This document shows positions 42,988 to 53,155 of a stretch of DNA of 64,000 nucleotides, piece after piece (the first letter of the stretch is position 1; each line of letters starts with the position of its first letter). Position numbers and translations under genes: made by a program. The notes under the pieces were generated by a model. The model was not told the origin of the DNA. It saw only the letters and a list, made by a program, of their open reading frames with translations, and made no database searches. The stretch is from Dyadobacter chenhuakuii (GTDB taxonomy: Bacteria; Bacteroidota; Bacteroidia; Cytophagales; Spirosomataceae), in NCBI RefSeq assembly GCF_023821985.2, contig NZ_CP098805.1, forward strand, positions 1,860,001 to 1,924,000, in the 5' to 3' direction.

Positions 42988-44856
42988 TCAGAAAAACCAG
43001 TGATTACTTGCCAGGAGCCATATGAAGTATACTCCGGCACCGGAAGCGCAGCATAAGTAAATTTTGAGCGGCCAGCTTCGTAAATATTTCCATTTCAGTC
43101 CAAGCTGAATGCAGGTGAACATCATGAAAAGAGCAAAACCATAATTTCCGATCGTCCACGCAGTGTGAAGGCCGTCCATCGGCAAAGCTTCTTTCATGTG
43201 TTCGAAAAGCTGAGAAAGTGAATACAAAGACAGCAATACTGAAAGTGCGGCAAGCCCTGGCATCAATCGAACAACCCATTGCCCTCTTCCCGCTTTCTTC
43301 AAGATCAAAACAATGGCATTCACCACACCAAAGCCGATGGCAGAAATCATTAGCACGGCGCTGACAATAAACAAGATAATGGGTATCCATGCCTGCCAGA
43401 CGGAAATTTTCTCGAAATACATCGTGCCGTCCGAAATCGCGGGATTCCCGGCACCGTCGTTCAGAAAAACAATGTGGGGGTGGATTGCATTCATATGCTT
43501 ATAAAACCTGCCTTCCCTATCCGTTGCCTGCCACCGCATTTGTCCACGGCCGATAATGCTTACGTCCAAAAATTGTCCCACCTGCCTGACGTGAATGGTG
43601 TTGGTCAGACGCTCAAAAAAACCACTATATAACTGGCTGGGATTAGCGTAACGATAATATCCTGCATGCCTATCAACGACCTTCTGATGCAATGGATAGA
43701 CTTCCGCGGGCACTGGCTTGGGAGCATTGCCAAGCAAATATTGGCTGATCAGCCTATCTGCAAACCTGTAAAACTCCTCATTATGCGTGTTAAGCGCAAA
43801 TGCGTAACCAACTCCCAGCTGGCGATTGTATAAAAATGCCGAGAGGAACCCGCCGATTGCGCCCCGGTGACCTCTGAATAATGTCCCGTCCAATTCGTGA
43901 CTTTCATTGCCATACGCATATGTATTCCTGAGACCAGCCCTTGCAGACAGATAAGTATGGGGCGTTTCCGAATCTTCCAGAAACTCTCTGCTCAAAAACT
44001 TCCCATAAGGCTGCTCCCATCCATTCAAAAACATTTTCAAGCCGCGGGCTGCATCCGCAGCATTGATGTTCAGCGAACTGTAACCACTGCTGAAAGCAGG
44101 CTGATGCCGCACAAGAGAAAAACCACGACCGTCCCATATATATCCTCTGCTATATAACCCTGCGTCGTCATCTGTCAGATTCAGATTTGTGTGGGCCATC
44201 CCCAGTTTGGCAAAAACCTCTTCTTTTACATAGTCATTTGTGGTTTTGCCGGAAACGCGTTCGATCACATAATCAAGAACAGCATAATTGACGCCTGAAT
44301 AAGCATGCCGCTCACCTGGTCTCCATTTGGAGGACATGTATTTTTCAAATACGGCCAGGGCTTCCAAACCGGTGTATTGCCTGGAAGAAAAATTGTATTC
44401 TTCAAAGGGCGATTTATCGCTGAAACCCGTGGAATGCTCTAATAATTTGTCGATTGTAACCGGACTGACTTCTTCCCACTTATTTTGAAAACGAATGTTC
44501 GGGGCAATGTCTTTGAGCCTGGAATCGAGCCGGAGCTTTCCTTGTTTTACCAGATTCAGGACAGCGGCGGCGACGAATAATTTGGTGATGGAAGAGCCGC
44601 GAAAAAGAACATTTTCGGTTACAGCCCGCTTCTTTTCGTAGTCCGCCATTCCGAGGCCGGCAGCTAACAGCACAGTATCGCGCTTGACGAGGGTCAGCAT
44701 CATGCCTGCAACATGCTGCTTTTCCATCTCAGTATGGAGTATGTTTTTAAGCTCTTCAATGTTAGCAGGAGCAGCTGGTTGCTGTGCGCGGGCAGGGATC
44801 CAGGCAAGTGAAAGCGTGGCCAATAGCCAAATAGACGGCAGAAAAAAACGGGTCAT
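42988..44856 (-). CDS. beta-lactamase-fold serine hydrolase with C-terminal membrane helices
   Basis: The product (622 aa) has a signal peptide (FFLPSIWLLATLSLAWIPARA), a class C beta-lactamase/penicillin-binding-protein-like domain with the catalytic SxxK in RGSSITKLFVAA, the YxN motif in AYSGVNYAVLDYV and an HxG-type motif in FRGHRGAIGG, then a lipocalin-like domain and at least three membrane helices at the C-terminus. Such proteins are peptidases or esterases of the cell envelope, some acting on D-amino-acid peptides. ATG at 44856 starts the signal peptide; the frame extends to 44934 with no signal features. Confidence 0.87.
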   Translation of the reverse strand: MTRFFLPSIWLLATLSLAWIPARAQQPAAPANIEELKNILHTEMEKQHVAGMMLTLVKRDTVLLAAGLGMADYEKKRAVTENVLFRGSSITKLFVAAAVLNLVKQGKLRLDSRLKDIAPNIRFQNKWEEVSPVTIDKLLEHSTGFSDKSPFEEYNFSSRQYTGLEALAVFEKYMSSKWRPGERHAYSGVNYAVLDYVIERVSGKTTNDYVKEEVFAKLGMAHTNLNLTDDDAGLYSRGYIWDGRGFSLVRHQPAFSSGYSSLNINAADAARGLKMFLNGWEQPYGKFLSREFLEDSETPHTYLSARAGLRNTYAYGNESHELDGTLFRGHRGAIGGFLSAFLYNRQLGVGYAFALNTHNEEFYRFADRLISQYLLGNAPKPVPAEVYPLHQKVVDRHAGYYRYANPSQLYSGFFERLTNTIHVRQVGQFLDVSIIGRGQMRWQATDREGRFYKHMNAIHPHIVFLNDGAGNPAISDGTMYFEKISVWQAWIPIILFIVSAVLMISAIGFGVVNAIVLILKKAGRGQWVVRLMPGLAALSVLLSLYSLSQLFEHMKEALPMDGLHTAWTIGNYGFALFMMFTCIQLGLKWKYLRSWPLKIYLCCASGAGVYFIWLLASNHWFF

Positions 44857-44977
44857 TTTACATTGGGTTTTGTAGTGATCATTTCTGACCCAATGTTGGC
44901 GTTTTGTATTTATTCTGCGTTCGGATTTATCCAAAAGAACCTTTTTGGGCTCCTAATCGGCAAAAGCACGCTCGCAA

Positions 44978-46096
44978 CTATGCCTGTGCCGATCTCTGGA
45001 ATTCCGTCGGAGATAAGCCGGTCAGTTTTTTGAAGGAAGTATTAAACGAAGTTTTCGAATTGAAGCCAGCTTGAAAAGCAATGTCAAGCATCGTAAGCCG
45101 GGCGGCATTGTTCAGTAGCAAGGACTTCGCTTTTTCAACACGATACCGGTTCACAAACGAGAAGAAATTTTCACCATACTCATCATTGATCAGGAACGAT
45201 AATTCGTGAATGGATATGCCCATTTTATGAGACAAAAGAGGCAGGCTCAGCTCATTGTTCAGATAGACCTTCTCTTCTTCCATCAAATTTTCAAGCTTCA
45301 CTTTTAAATAATTTATCTGAGTATCGGAGAGACGTTTTTGCTTCTCTGCCTTATTATCGGGATCCTTATTCAGGATTATATCCAGTTCTTTCAGCGTTTG
45401 CTCAGGGTAAGCGTAAACTTCTTTTTGTTTTAATGAATAATAGGACAAAAAATAGACACTCAGAAAATAGAGTACGGAAGCATAGCTGGCCCCGCCCGAA
45501 GGATTGAAAAAGGCAAGATGAAGCCAGGTTATGACAATCACAATAACCACATAGAGCAGATTGGTGAGCCAGGACAGGTCGATAGACTCGGTGGAAGAAG
45601 CCAGCTGGCGGATGTTTTGTCTGTGCCTGTATAACTTTCGATAACTGAGTGTCCAGTATATAATGATCTGGATCGGGAAAGCAGCTGCAAAAAAAGTAAA
45701 TATGATGCTTTCAAGCGTTTTATCCGCGATCTCCAGATTGTTGCCCGTAAGCATGCGCGGCAATTGGAAAAGGAATAAAACGAGAAAAAGTAAAAAGTGT
45801 GCAAATGTTCGCCAGGTAAATGTTTTCGTCGGGGCAGTAAAATAACGGACACTCAGGTATAGAGCCGGTGCTGCTACAAAGCGGCTTAACTCCAGGAAGC
45901 TTATCGTCAGCGGATATTGATTCTGCAATCCGAGATCATAAATAAAGATTTCCAGCAAGGACATGGCAAATGCCAGCATGAAAACGCCCAGCCAGCGGTT
46001 TGCATAAATGTTGTTATGTTTCGGATGGTTAGCGAGTAAAAAAGACAGCAAAAATGATCCCCCGGCAGACAGACCAATGATTAAGGTGTTATTCAT
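44978..46096 (-). CDS. membrane-bound AraC family regulator
   Basis: This 372-residue protein has seven or so membrane helices in its first 230 residues and a C-terminal AraC DNA-binding domain with two helix-turn-helix units (LPLLSHKMGISIHELSFLIN and LTMLDIAFQAGFNSKTSFNT), ending in FKKLTGLSPTEFQRS. Membrane-tethered AraC proteins of this kind are common in Bacteroidota and probably sense a lipophilic or extracellular signal. It begins inside the last codons of the GlxA-like regulator gene (4-base overlap), so the two are translated together. Confidence 0.9.
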   Translation of the reverse strand: MNNTLIIGLSAGGSFLLSFLLANHPKHNNIYANRWLGVFMLAFAMSLLEIFIYDLGLQNQYPLTISFLELSRFVAAPALYLSVRYFTAPTKTFTWRTFAHFLLFLVLFLFQLPRMLTGNNLEIADKTLESIIFTFFAAAFPIQIIIYWTLSYRKLYRHRQNIRQLASSTESIDLSWLTNLLYVVIVIVITWLHLAFFNPSGGASYASVLYFLSVYFLSYYSLKQKEVYAYPEQTLKELDIILNKDPDNKAEKQKRLSDTQINYLKVKLENLMEEEKVYLNNELSLPLLSHKMGISIHELSFLINDEYGENFFSFVNRYRVEKAKSLLLNNAARLTMLDIAFQAGFNSKTSFNTSFKKLTGLSPTEFQRSAQA

Positions 46097-47100
46097 TCGA
46101 GATTGAGTTGCTTCCGTTTATCCTGATACGCATGGCTGTTGTATTTTGAACGGTATTCGAGCGGAGAGATCCCGGTGATTTTCCTGAACACTTCCCGGAA
46201 GGCCTTCATGTCGGAATATCCGGTTTCATACATAACCTCCTTGATGTTTTTGGAATTGGTTTCAAAGGATTTTTTGGCTGCTTCCATTTTCACGCGCTGT
46301 GCATATTCGGTTGGCGTGTTACCGGTTGCCTTGATAAATCTCCGGTCAAAGTTTCTCCTTCCTACTGCGAATTTAGACGCCAGTTCGACGATGGATATCT
46401 TATTCTCGACATTTTCTTCGATATAAGCCTGCGCTTGCCTGATGACCTCGTCTTCATGTGATTTCTGTCCGGCAAAAATGATAAAAGGCGACTGCGTTTC
46501 CCGGTCTATATCGATCTGAAAAACCTTGGAGCAGAAAATGGCCGTTTGCCGGTCAAAATATTTTTCAACAAGGTAAATAATCAGATTCAGAAATGAATAG
46601 GCGCCCCCATTGGTGTAGATGCCGTTCTCATCCGTAATCAATTTGTCTTTCTGCACATCGATTTCCGGGAACATTGTCTTAAACCGATCCGCGAATGCCC
46701 AGTGCGTAGAACAGGTTTTTCCGTTGATCAGGCCCGAAGACGCCAACAAAAAGGCACCGGTGCAGATGCTCGCCACTTCTGCCCCGCCGCGATATTGGGC
46801 GCTGATCCATTCAATTAAGGGTTGGTTCTTTGCTATGGCCTGTTCATATTGGTGATTTAAGGAAGGTATGACAATCAGGTTCGTTTTTGAAACAGCAGAA
46901 ATATGGACGTGAGGCTTTACCGAAAACAACCCTTCATGAAAGTCCACCTGCCCGGACAGCCCGGCCAGCTGAATATGGTATAATGTTTTTTTATATTTTT
47001 CTTCCCAATACGAATTCGCCCGCTTTAAAATCTTGTAAGCGCCCACAATGCTGCTGAGATTGTTCTCTCCGTCGGGAACAAGGATCGTGATATTTTTCAT
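46093..47100 (-). CDS. GlxA family regulator (DJ-1/PfpI-like domain plus AraC domain)
   Basis: The protein (335 aa) has an N-terminal amidotransferase-like DJ-1/PfpI domain with the nucleophile-elbow cysteine in VASICTGAFLLASSGLINGK and HWAFADRFKTMFP, and a C-terminal AraC domain (SIVELASKFAVGRRNFDRRF, NIKEVMYETGYSDMKAFREV, FRKITGISPLEYRSKY). GlxA-type regulators often control small-molecule or stress genes. The divergent SRPBCC gene at 47251 is a natural target. It is the first gene of a pair with the membrane AraC regulator. Confidence 0.93.
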   Translation of the reverse strand: MKNITILVPDGENNLSSIVGAYKILKRANSYWEEKYKKTLYHIQLAGLSGQVDFHEGLFSVKPHVHISAVSKTNLIVIPSLNHQYEQAIAKNQPLIEWISAQYRGGAEVASICTGAFLLASSGLINGKTCSTHWAFADRFKTMFPEIDVQKDKLITDENGIYTNGGAYSFLNLIIYLVEKYFDRQTAIFCSKVFQIDIDRETQSPFIIFAGQKSHEDEVIRQAQAYIEENVENKISIVELASKFAVGRRNFDRRFIKATGNTPTEYAQRVKMEAAKKSFETNSKNIKEVMYETGYSDMKAFREVFRKITGISPLEYRSKYNSHAYQDKRKQLNLE

Positions 47101-47179
47101 TTGTTTTTAACCGCAAGTTATAAACTGGCTTTGTCCAAATCAACCCGTTATAATGTCCATTTCACACGCCACAAATTTC

Positions 47180-47214
47180 CTGCTAAGCCTATACTTTTGG
47201 GAAAAACTTAGCAG
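47180..47214 (+). promoter_or_regulatory. promoter-like element inside an inverted repeat
   Basis: CTGCTAAG (47180-47187) and CTTAGCAG (47207-47214) form perfect arms. Between them TACTTTTG (47192-47199) matches TAnnTTTG exactly, 51 bases before the SRPBCC gene. Binding of a regulator to the arms would cover the promoter; the divergent GlxA-like regulator is the obvious candidate. Confidence 0.5.
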
Positions 47215-47250
47215 ATCAAACATTTTACTTCAAACCAAACACTTTCACTT

Positions 47251-47697
47251 ATGGCAGATATCTTGCACAGGGTCGGGATCAGATCGCAGTCATTACAGGA
47301 CATTTATGATGCATTGACAACAGAGGCTGGCCTGGCGGGCTGGTGGACCAGCAATACGCAGGGACAGGGCAACCAGGTGGGTAACATTATTGCATTCCGA
47401 TTCGGAGCAGGAGGCTTTGATATGAAAGTGACGGCGCTGGAAGAGCCTGCGCATGTTTCATGGGAAGTCGTGGACGGCCCTGCCGAATGGGTAGGCACAA
47501 GCATCAGCTTCGACATAAGGCAAGAAAATGATTATGCTATCCTGCTTTTCAAACATGCCAACTGGCGTGAACCGGTTGAATTCATGCATCATTGCAGTAC
47601 AAAATGGGCTGTTTTTCTGTTGAGTTTAAAATCCCTGATCGAAGAAGGTGAAGGCAAGCCGGATCCGAGGGACATCAAAATCGACAACTGGAATTAA
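47251..47697 (+). CDS. SRPBCC/AHSA1-like domain protein
   Basis: This 148-residue protein is a START-like fold: DILHRVGIRSQSLQDIYDAL, GLAGWWTSNTQGQG, FDMKVTALEEPAHVSWEVVD and the long C-terminal helix TKWAVFLLSLKSLIEEGEG. It differs from the copy at 6379 in sequence and is not a close duplicate. The gene is divergent from the GlxA-like regulator, with a promoter embedded in an inverted repeat between them. A convergent terminator separates it from glutamate dehydrogenase. Confidence 0.86.
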   Translation: MADILHRVGIRSQSLQDIYDALTTEAGLAGWWTSNTQGQGNQVGNIIAFRFGAGGFDMKVTALEEPAHVSWEVVDGPAEWVGTSISFDIRQENDYAILLFKHANWREPVEFMHHCSTKWAVFLLSLKSLIEEGEGKPDPRDIKIDNWN

Positions 47698-47713
47698 TAT
47701 GGCCTCAATAAAA

Positions 47714-47764
47714 TCATGGGCTTTGCCTTGTGCCGGGTAACCGACTGCAATGCAAAGCCCATGA
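47714..47764 (-). terminator. terminator of the glutamate dehydrogenase gene
   Basis: TCATGGGCTTTGC (47714-47726) and GCAAAGCCCATGA (47752-47764) are perfect 13-base arms. On the minus strand the stem is followed by TTTTATT, which fits intrinsic termination after the gene ending at 47779. Confidence 0.72.
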
Positions 47765-47778
47765 CAAATAATGGTTTC

Positions 47779-49338
<1,560 letters not shown>

Positions 49339-49383
49339 TCAATTTGGATGCATTTCTAAGCCATACTCATTAGTTTTACGGCT

Positions 49384-50589
49384 ATGGCACAATTGATAAA
49401 CATCCATTCGTTTAAGGAATTTTTCCGGTCGAGCTCAATCGGCGGTTTCATACTGATCATTTGCGTGATCATTTCACTGGTTATAGCCAACTCCGGCGCG
49501 GGACCGGGATTTGAAGCATTTCTGGCCAAGGGGATCGGAGCTGATCTGGGCGGCATTCACTTACGTTACCCTATTCTGCTATGGATCAATGACGGGTTAA
49601 TGGCCATTTTCTTCCTGTTGGTAGGCCTGGAAATCAAGCGCGAGATGGTTGAAGGTGAACTTTCATCATTTAAAAAAGCCTCTCTTCCGATCCTCGCAGC
49701 CATGGGCGGCGTGTTGGCGCCCGCACTGATTTATTATGCATTCAATGCCGGCACGGAAACGGCTGGCGGCTGGGGCATACCCATGGCTACGGACATTGCC
49801 TTTGCTATTGCGATCATTTCCATGCTCGGAAAGCGTGCGCCATCGTCCCTCAAAGTCTTCCTCTCGGCGCTGGCCATTGTCGACGACCTGATGGCGATCC
49901 TGGTTATAGCCATTTTTTATTCTTCGGATATACATTACACTTACCTTTTATACGCATTCGGGATCTTCCTTTTCCTTTTGTTGCTAAATAAGTTGAAGGT
50001 AAAAAACCTCGCGGCATATCTGATCCCGGGGCTTTTTATCTGGTATTTTATTCACCACTCTGGCGTGCACGCCACTATTGCGGGTGTTTTGACCGCATTT
50101 GCAATTCCCACAACCCCGGACGCAACCGAGTCTCCGCTGGAAAAACTCGAACATTTTCTCGTCAACCCGGTCAACTTTGTGGTTATGCCCATTTTTGCCC
50201 TGGCCAATACCAATATTCAGTTTGAAGCGGGTATGCTGGAAGGATTGACCACCGTACTTGGCATCGGGATCATTGCCGGGCTTGTCATAGGAAAGCCCGT
50301 TGGGATTACCATTTTCTCCTGGATTGCAGTGAAGCTCGGGATTGCCAGAATGCCCAATAACGCTTCCTGGCTTCATATTATAGGCGTTGGGATGCTCGGT
50401 GGAATTGGCTTTACCATGTCCATTTTTATTGCGCTGCTTTCCTTTGCCGGCAAGGACCTGATCCTTTCAGAAGCCAAATTTTCCATTTTAACCGCCTCCA
50501 TCATTTCCGGAATATTCGGTTACATCTGGCTGAGCAGACTTGACAAAAAAACTAAAAAAAACGGCTTATCGCCCGCTGAGGATCAATAG
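49384..50589 (+). CDS. nhaA: Na+/H+ antiporter NhaA
   Basis: This 401-residue membrane protein has about 11-12 helices and the NhaA signatures: a start with FKEFFRSSSIGGFILIICVI, IKREMVEGELSSFKKA, and the ion-binding double aspartate in ALAIVDDLMAILVIAIFY, plus PMATDIAFAIAIISMLGKRA. It exchanges sodium for protons at the inner membrane and keeps pH and sodium balance. It stands alone; the 267 bases upstream to gdhA hold no further gene, only a weak near-match promoter. Confidence 0.96.
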   Translation: MAQLINIHSFKEFFRSSSIGGFILIICVIISLVIANSGAGPGFEAFLAKGIGADLGGIHLRYPILLWINDGLMAIFFLLVGLEIKREMVEGELSSFKKASLPILAAMGGVLAPALIYYAFNAGTETAGGWGIPMATDIAFAIAIISMLGKRAPSSLKVFLSALAIVDDLMAILVIAIFYSSDIHYTYLLYAFGIFLFLLLLNKLKVKNLAAYLIPGLFIWYFIHHSGVHATIAGVLTAFAIPTTPDATESPLEKLEHFLVNPVNFVVMPIFALANTNIQFEAGMLEGLTTVLGIGIIAGLVIGKPVGITIFSWIAVKLGIARMPNNASWLHIIGVGMLGGIGFTMSIFIALLSFAGKDLILSEAKFSILTASIISGIFGYIWLSRLDKKTKKNGLSPAEDQ

Positions 50590-50664
50590 TCACCCGTTTG
50601 TTGGCACGCTATTAATGTGCATCCGCAAGCTAGATATCTGCTTTACGGACACACGAACAAGATT

Positions 50665-51057
50665 ATGGGAGATAAAAAACTGTTTGTCATGATTGACGAT
50701 GATACAGACGATCATGAAATATTCAGCATGGCGCTATCAGAGCTTGTCAAGCCATTGAAATGTCTTTTTTTCAAGGATTGCGAGTCGGCCGTCGCATATT
50801 TCAGCCAGCAGTCGGCATCTGCGCCCGGATATGTGTTTATTGACCTCAACCTGCCCAGGATACCTGGGGACGAATGTCTGGTGCATCTGCAAAAGTTGCA
50901 GGAATTCGACAGCCCCCGCATCATCATTTATTCCGGCCCTGTTCCGGAAGAGTGGCGAGAGCGTTTTAAGCAAATCGGTGTTGACCAGTTTATTGAGAAG
51001 ACCGGTTCAATTTCGGAGCTGGTTGGTGAGCTGAAACAATTGACCGCGTTGGATTAA
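50665..51057 (+). CDS. single-domain response regulator (Rcp1-like receiver)
   Basis: The product (130 aa) is only a receiver domain: acidic cluster MIDDDTDDHEIF, phospho-acceptor aspartate in VFIDLNLPRIPGDECLV, serine in IIIYSGPVPEEW and lysine in FIEKTGS. Such lone receivers in Bacteroidota work with hybrid or phytochrome-like kinases or as phosphate relays. ATG at 50665 is preferred over a GTG at 50617, since the domain starts right after it. The RsbP-type kinase at 39063 lacks a neighbouring partner, but pairing is speculative. Confidence 0.87.
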   Translation: MGDKKLFVMIDDDTDDHEIFSMALSELVKPLKCLFFKDCESAVAYFSQQSASAPGYVFIDLNLPRIPGDECLVHLQKLQEFDSPRIIIYSGPVPEEWRERFKQIGVDQFIEKTGSISELVGELKQLTALD

Positions 51058-51113
51058 ACACGGCCGGGCTGGTTTCAGTGCAGATAAGTCAATTTGAATG
51101 TAATTGTTGCCAA

Positions 51114-51509
51114 TTAATGTAAATAACTGGCAATTTTGGCTGCAAATTCTACGTAACCTTCAAATGAAGTTGGTTTTACGAAAAAATCCCTGACGCCCGC
51201 CTGATGCGCCTGGTCAATCAGGGATTGGTTACCCGAGGTGGAGAACATGACGACTGGAATGGCAGCAAGTAATGGCTTGGACATGATCTTGCCGAGTGTT
51301 TCCAGTCCATCCATCCGCGGCATATTTACATCCAGCAAAATCAATGCAGGAAAATCAGGATTGCTTGTATCGATAATTTCAAAAAAATGCTGGCCGTCTA
51401 TTGCTTCAATAATTGTAATGTCAGAACTTACTTGTGTGAAGGCTTCACAGACCAGATATCTGTCGTCGGGGTCATCGTCCACTAAGTAAACCCTTTTGGA
51501 CTTTTCCAT
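51114..51509 (-). CDS. single-domain response regulator
   Basis: A second lone receiver (131 aa), convergent with the one at 50665. It has VYLVDDDPDDRYLVCEAF, the phospho-acceptor aspartate in LILLDVNMPRMDGLETL, serine/threonine in VMFSTSGNQSLI and lysine in FFVKPTSFEGYV. It is clearly a different member and not a duplicate. ATG at 51509 is used; an ATG at 51569 would put the promoter-like element at 51539 inside the coding region. Confidence 0.88.
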   Translation of the reverse strand: MEKSKRVYLVDDDPDDRYLVCEAFTQVSSDITIIEAIDGQHFFEIIDTSNPDFPALILLDVNMPRMDGLETLGKIMSKPLLAAIPVVMFSTSGNQSLIDQAHQAGVRDFFVKPTSFEGYVEFAAKIASYLH

Positions 51510-51538
51510 CAGCAGTTTTAAAGTATAGTAATTCGCTG

Positions 51539-51546
51539 CAAATATA
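51539..51546 (-). promoter_or_regulatory. candidate -7 promoter element for the receiver gene
   Basis: On the minus strand this reads TATATTTG, an exact TAnnTTTG match 29 bases before ATG 51509. Confidence 0.42.
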
Positions 51547-51550
51547 CGAT

Positions 51551-51558
51551 TAGTTTTG
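51551..51558 (+). promoter_or_regulatory. candidate -7 promoter element for the divergent serine hydrolase
   Basis: TAGTTTTG is an exact TAnnTTTG match 77 bases before the hydrolase start at 51636. It lies back to back with the minus-strand element at 51539. Confidence 0.35.
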
Positions 51559-51635
51559 CTCTCCGGCATACTGACTGATCAGGTCACGTGATTGCGCTGG
51601 ACAACAACATCGAACCGAAATAAATAACGATCATT

Positions 51636-53105
51636 ATGCGGCAAGTGGTTTTCAAATTTGTGACAAGCCTGGCTTTGCTGTTCTCGGCTGCGTCCTGTTC
51701 ATCAGACGAGTCGAAACTTACCGGCATCTGGCATACTGAACTGGAAGCCATACCCCAACTCAAAAGCGCATTTGATTTGGAATTGAATCACGATTTTTTC
51801 GGGGATAAATGGAGCGGGCGGTTTGAAATTGCCGAGACTATGACCGAAGGAAACTTATCCAGTGTAAAAGTTGATGGCTCCAAGATAACCCTTGATCTTG
51901 GCCAGGGCGCCATGTTCAAAGGCAATCTTGCAACTAATAAGCAGGAAATCACGGGTGTACTCAATGTGCCCGGCATCGAGAAGCAGACATTGCGTTTTAC
52001 CAAAATAGAAAAATGGTCATCGCAGCGGCCCGCAAGGAGCGACAGGGATAATCAACCTGTAAAAACCTGGGCATATCAGTCCCCTCCTGAAATTCATGAC
52101 GGATGGAAAGTGGGCACGATCAACGCAGCATCCGGGGCTTCAAAGCCTTTGAGGGATCTTTTTGAAAATATCCTGAAAGGTCATTTTAATGGCCTCGATG
52201 CAATCCTGGTTGCCCGGAATGGCAAAATGCTATTGGAGGAATACTTCTATATTGGCGATCGGGAAAGGATTCACAGTATACAGTCGTGCACGAAAAGTGT
52301 GACCTCCCTTTTAATTGGTATTGCGCACGACGATGGCCTTATCAAGAATCTCGATGCGCCTGTAAACACCTTTTTTCCGGCTTACGGGGATTCCACAAAA
52401 CGAAAAATGCCTCCATTTACACTGCGCAATGCATTAACCATGTCAGCAGCATTGGATTGGCGTGAGGATATTCCATATTCAGATCCGCGCAACGATGCAG
52501 TTCTGATGAACCAGAGTAAAGATATGTTTCAGTATGTTTTATCTAAAAACCCTGACCCGAAGGTTCGACCCGGCGAAGTATTTGAATACAACAGCGGACT
52601 CTCTATTTTGCTGGGAGGTGTTATTGCCAATACAACCGGAAAACCAGCCGATCAATACGCTACGCAAACACTCTTCAAAGATCTGGGAATAAACAAATTC
52701 ACCTGGACCGCTATGAACGGGCAGATCCATACAGGCGGCGGACTGTTTATGAAGCCGCGGGATATATTGAAGTTGGGCCAGCTGGTGCTAGACGAGGGAA
52801 AATGGAATGACAAACAGATTGTTTCAGCATCCTGGATCAAAGAATCCACGGCATTTAATTTACCCGTAAATAAGGCAAACAAGGAGTGGGGATATGGATA
52901 TCAATGGTGGCGTGGCGTGCTTCGGGCTGATAACAAGGTATTTAAAACAATATATGCAGCAGGATATGGAGGCCAGGTGTTGTGTATCATTCCGGATCTG
53001 GACCTGGTGATTTTGACCTTACACCACAATGCAACCGAAGGAAACGGCAGACGGAGTATTTTATGGAAGGAAATGGAAACCAACATCCTCCCTGCATTCA
53101 AATGA
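51636..53105 (+). CDS. beta-lactamase-fold serine hydrolase lipoprotein
   Basis: This 489-residue protein has a lipoprotein signal (SLALLFSAASCSSDE), an N-terminal beta domain of about 110 residues, and a class C beta-lactamase-like domain with the catalytic SxxK in QSCTKSVTSLLIGI, the YxN motif in EYNSGLSILLGGV and a GGG-type third motif near HTGGGLFMKPRDIL, plus GYGYQWWRG. It would be an esterase or peptidase on the cell surface. It is divergent from a single-domain response regulator and convergent with the sulfite dehydrogenase gene. Confidence 0.88.
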   Translation: MRQVVFKFVTSLALLFSAASCSSDESKLTGIWHTELEAIPQLKSAFDLELNHDFFGDKWSGRFEIAETMTEGNLSSVKVDGSKITLDLGQGAMFKGNLATNKQEITGVLNVPGIEKQTLRFTKIEKWSSQRPARSDRDNQPVKTWAYQSPPEIHDGWKVGTINAASGASKPLRDLFENILKGHFNGLDAILVARNGKMLLEEYFYIGDRERIHSIQSCTKSVTSLLIGIAHDDGLIKNLDAPVNTFFPAYGDSTKRKMPPFTLRNALTMSAALDWREDIPYSDPRNDAVLMNQSKDMFQYVLSKNPDPKVRPGEVFEYNSGLSILLGGVIANTTGKPADQYATQTLFKDLGINKFTWTAMNGQIHTGGGLFMKPRDILKLGQLVLDEGKWNDKQIVSASWIKESTAFNLPVNKANKEWGYGYQWWRGVLRADNKVFKTIYAAGYGGQVLCIIPDLDLVILTLHHNATEGNGRRSILWKEMETNILPAFK

Positions 53106-53155
53106 TTGTCGTTAAGTCCAACCAACACCCGCAAGTAACAAAAGCAGTCCTATAA

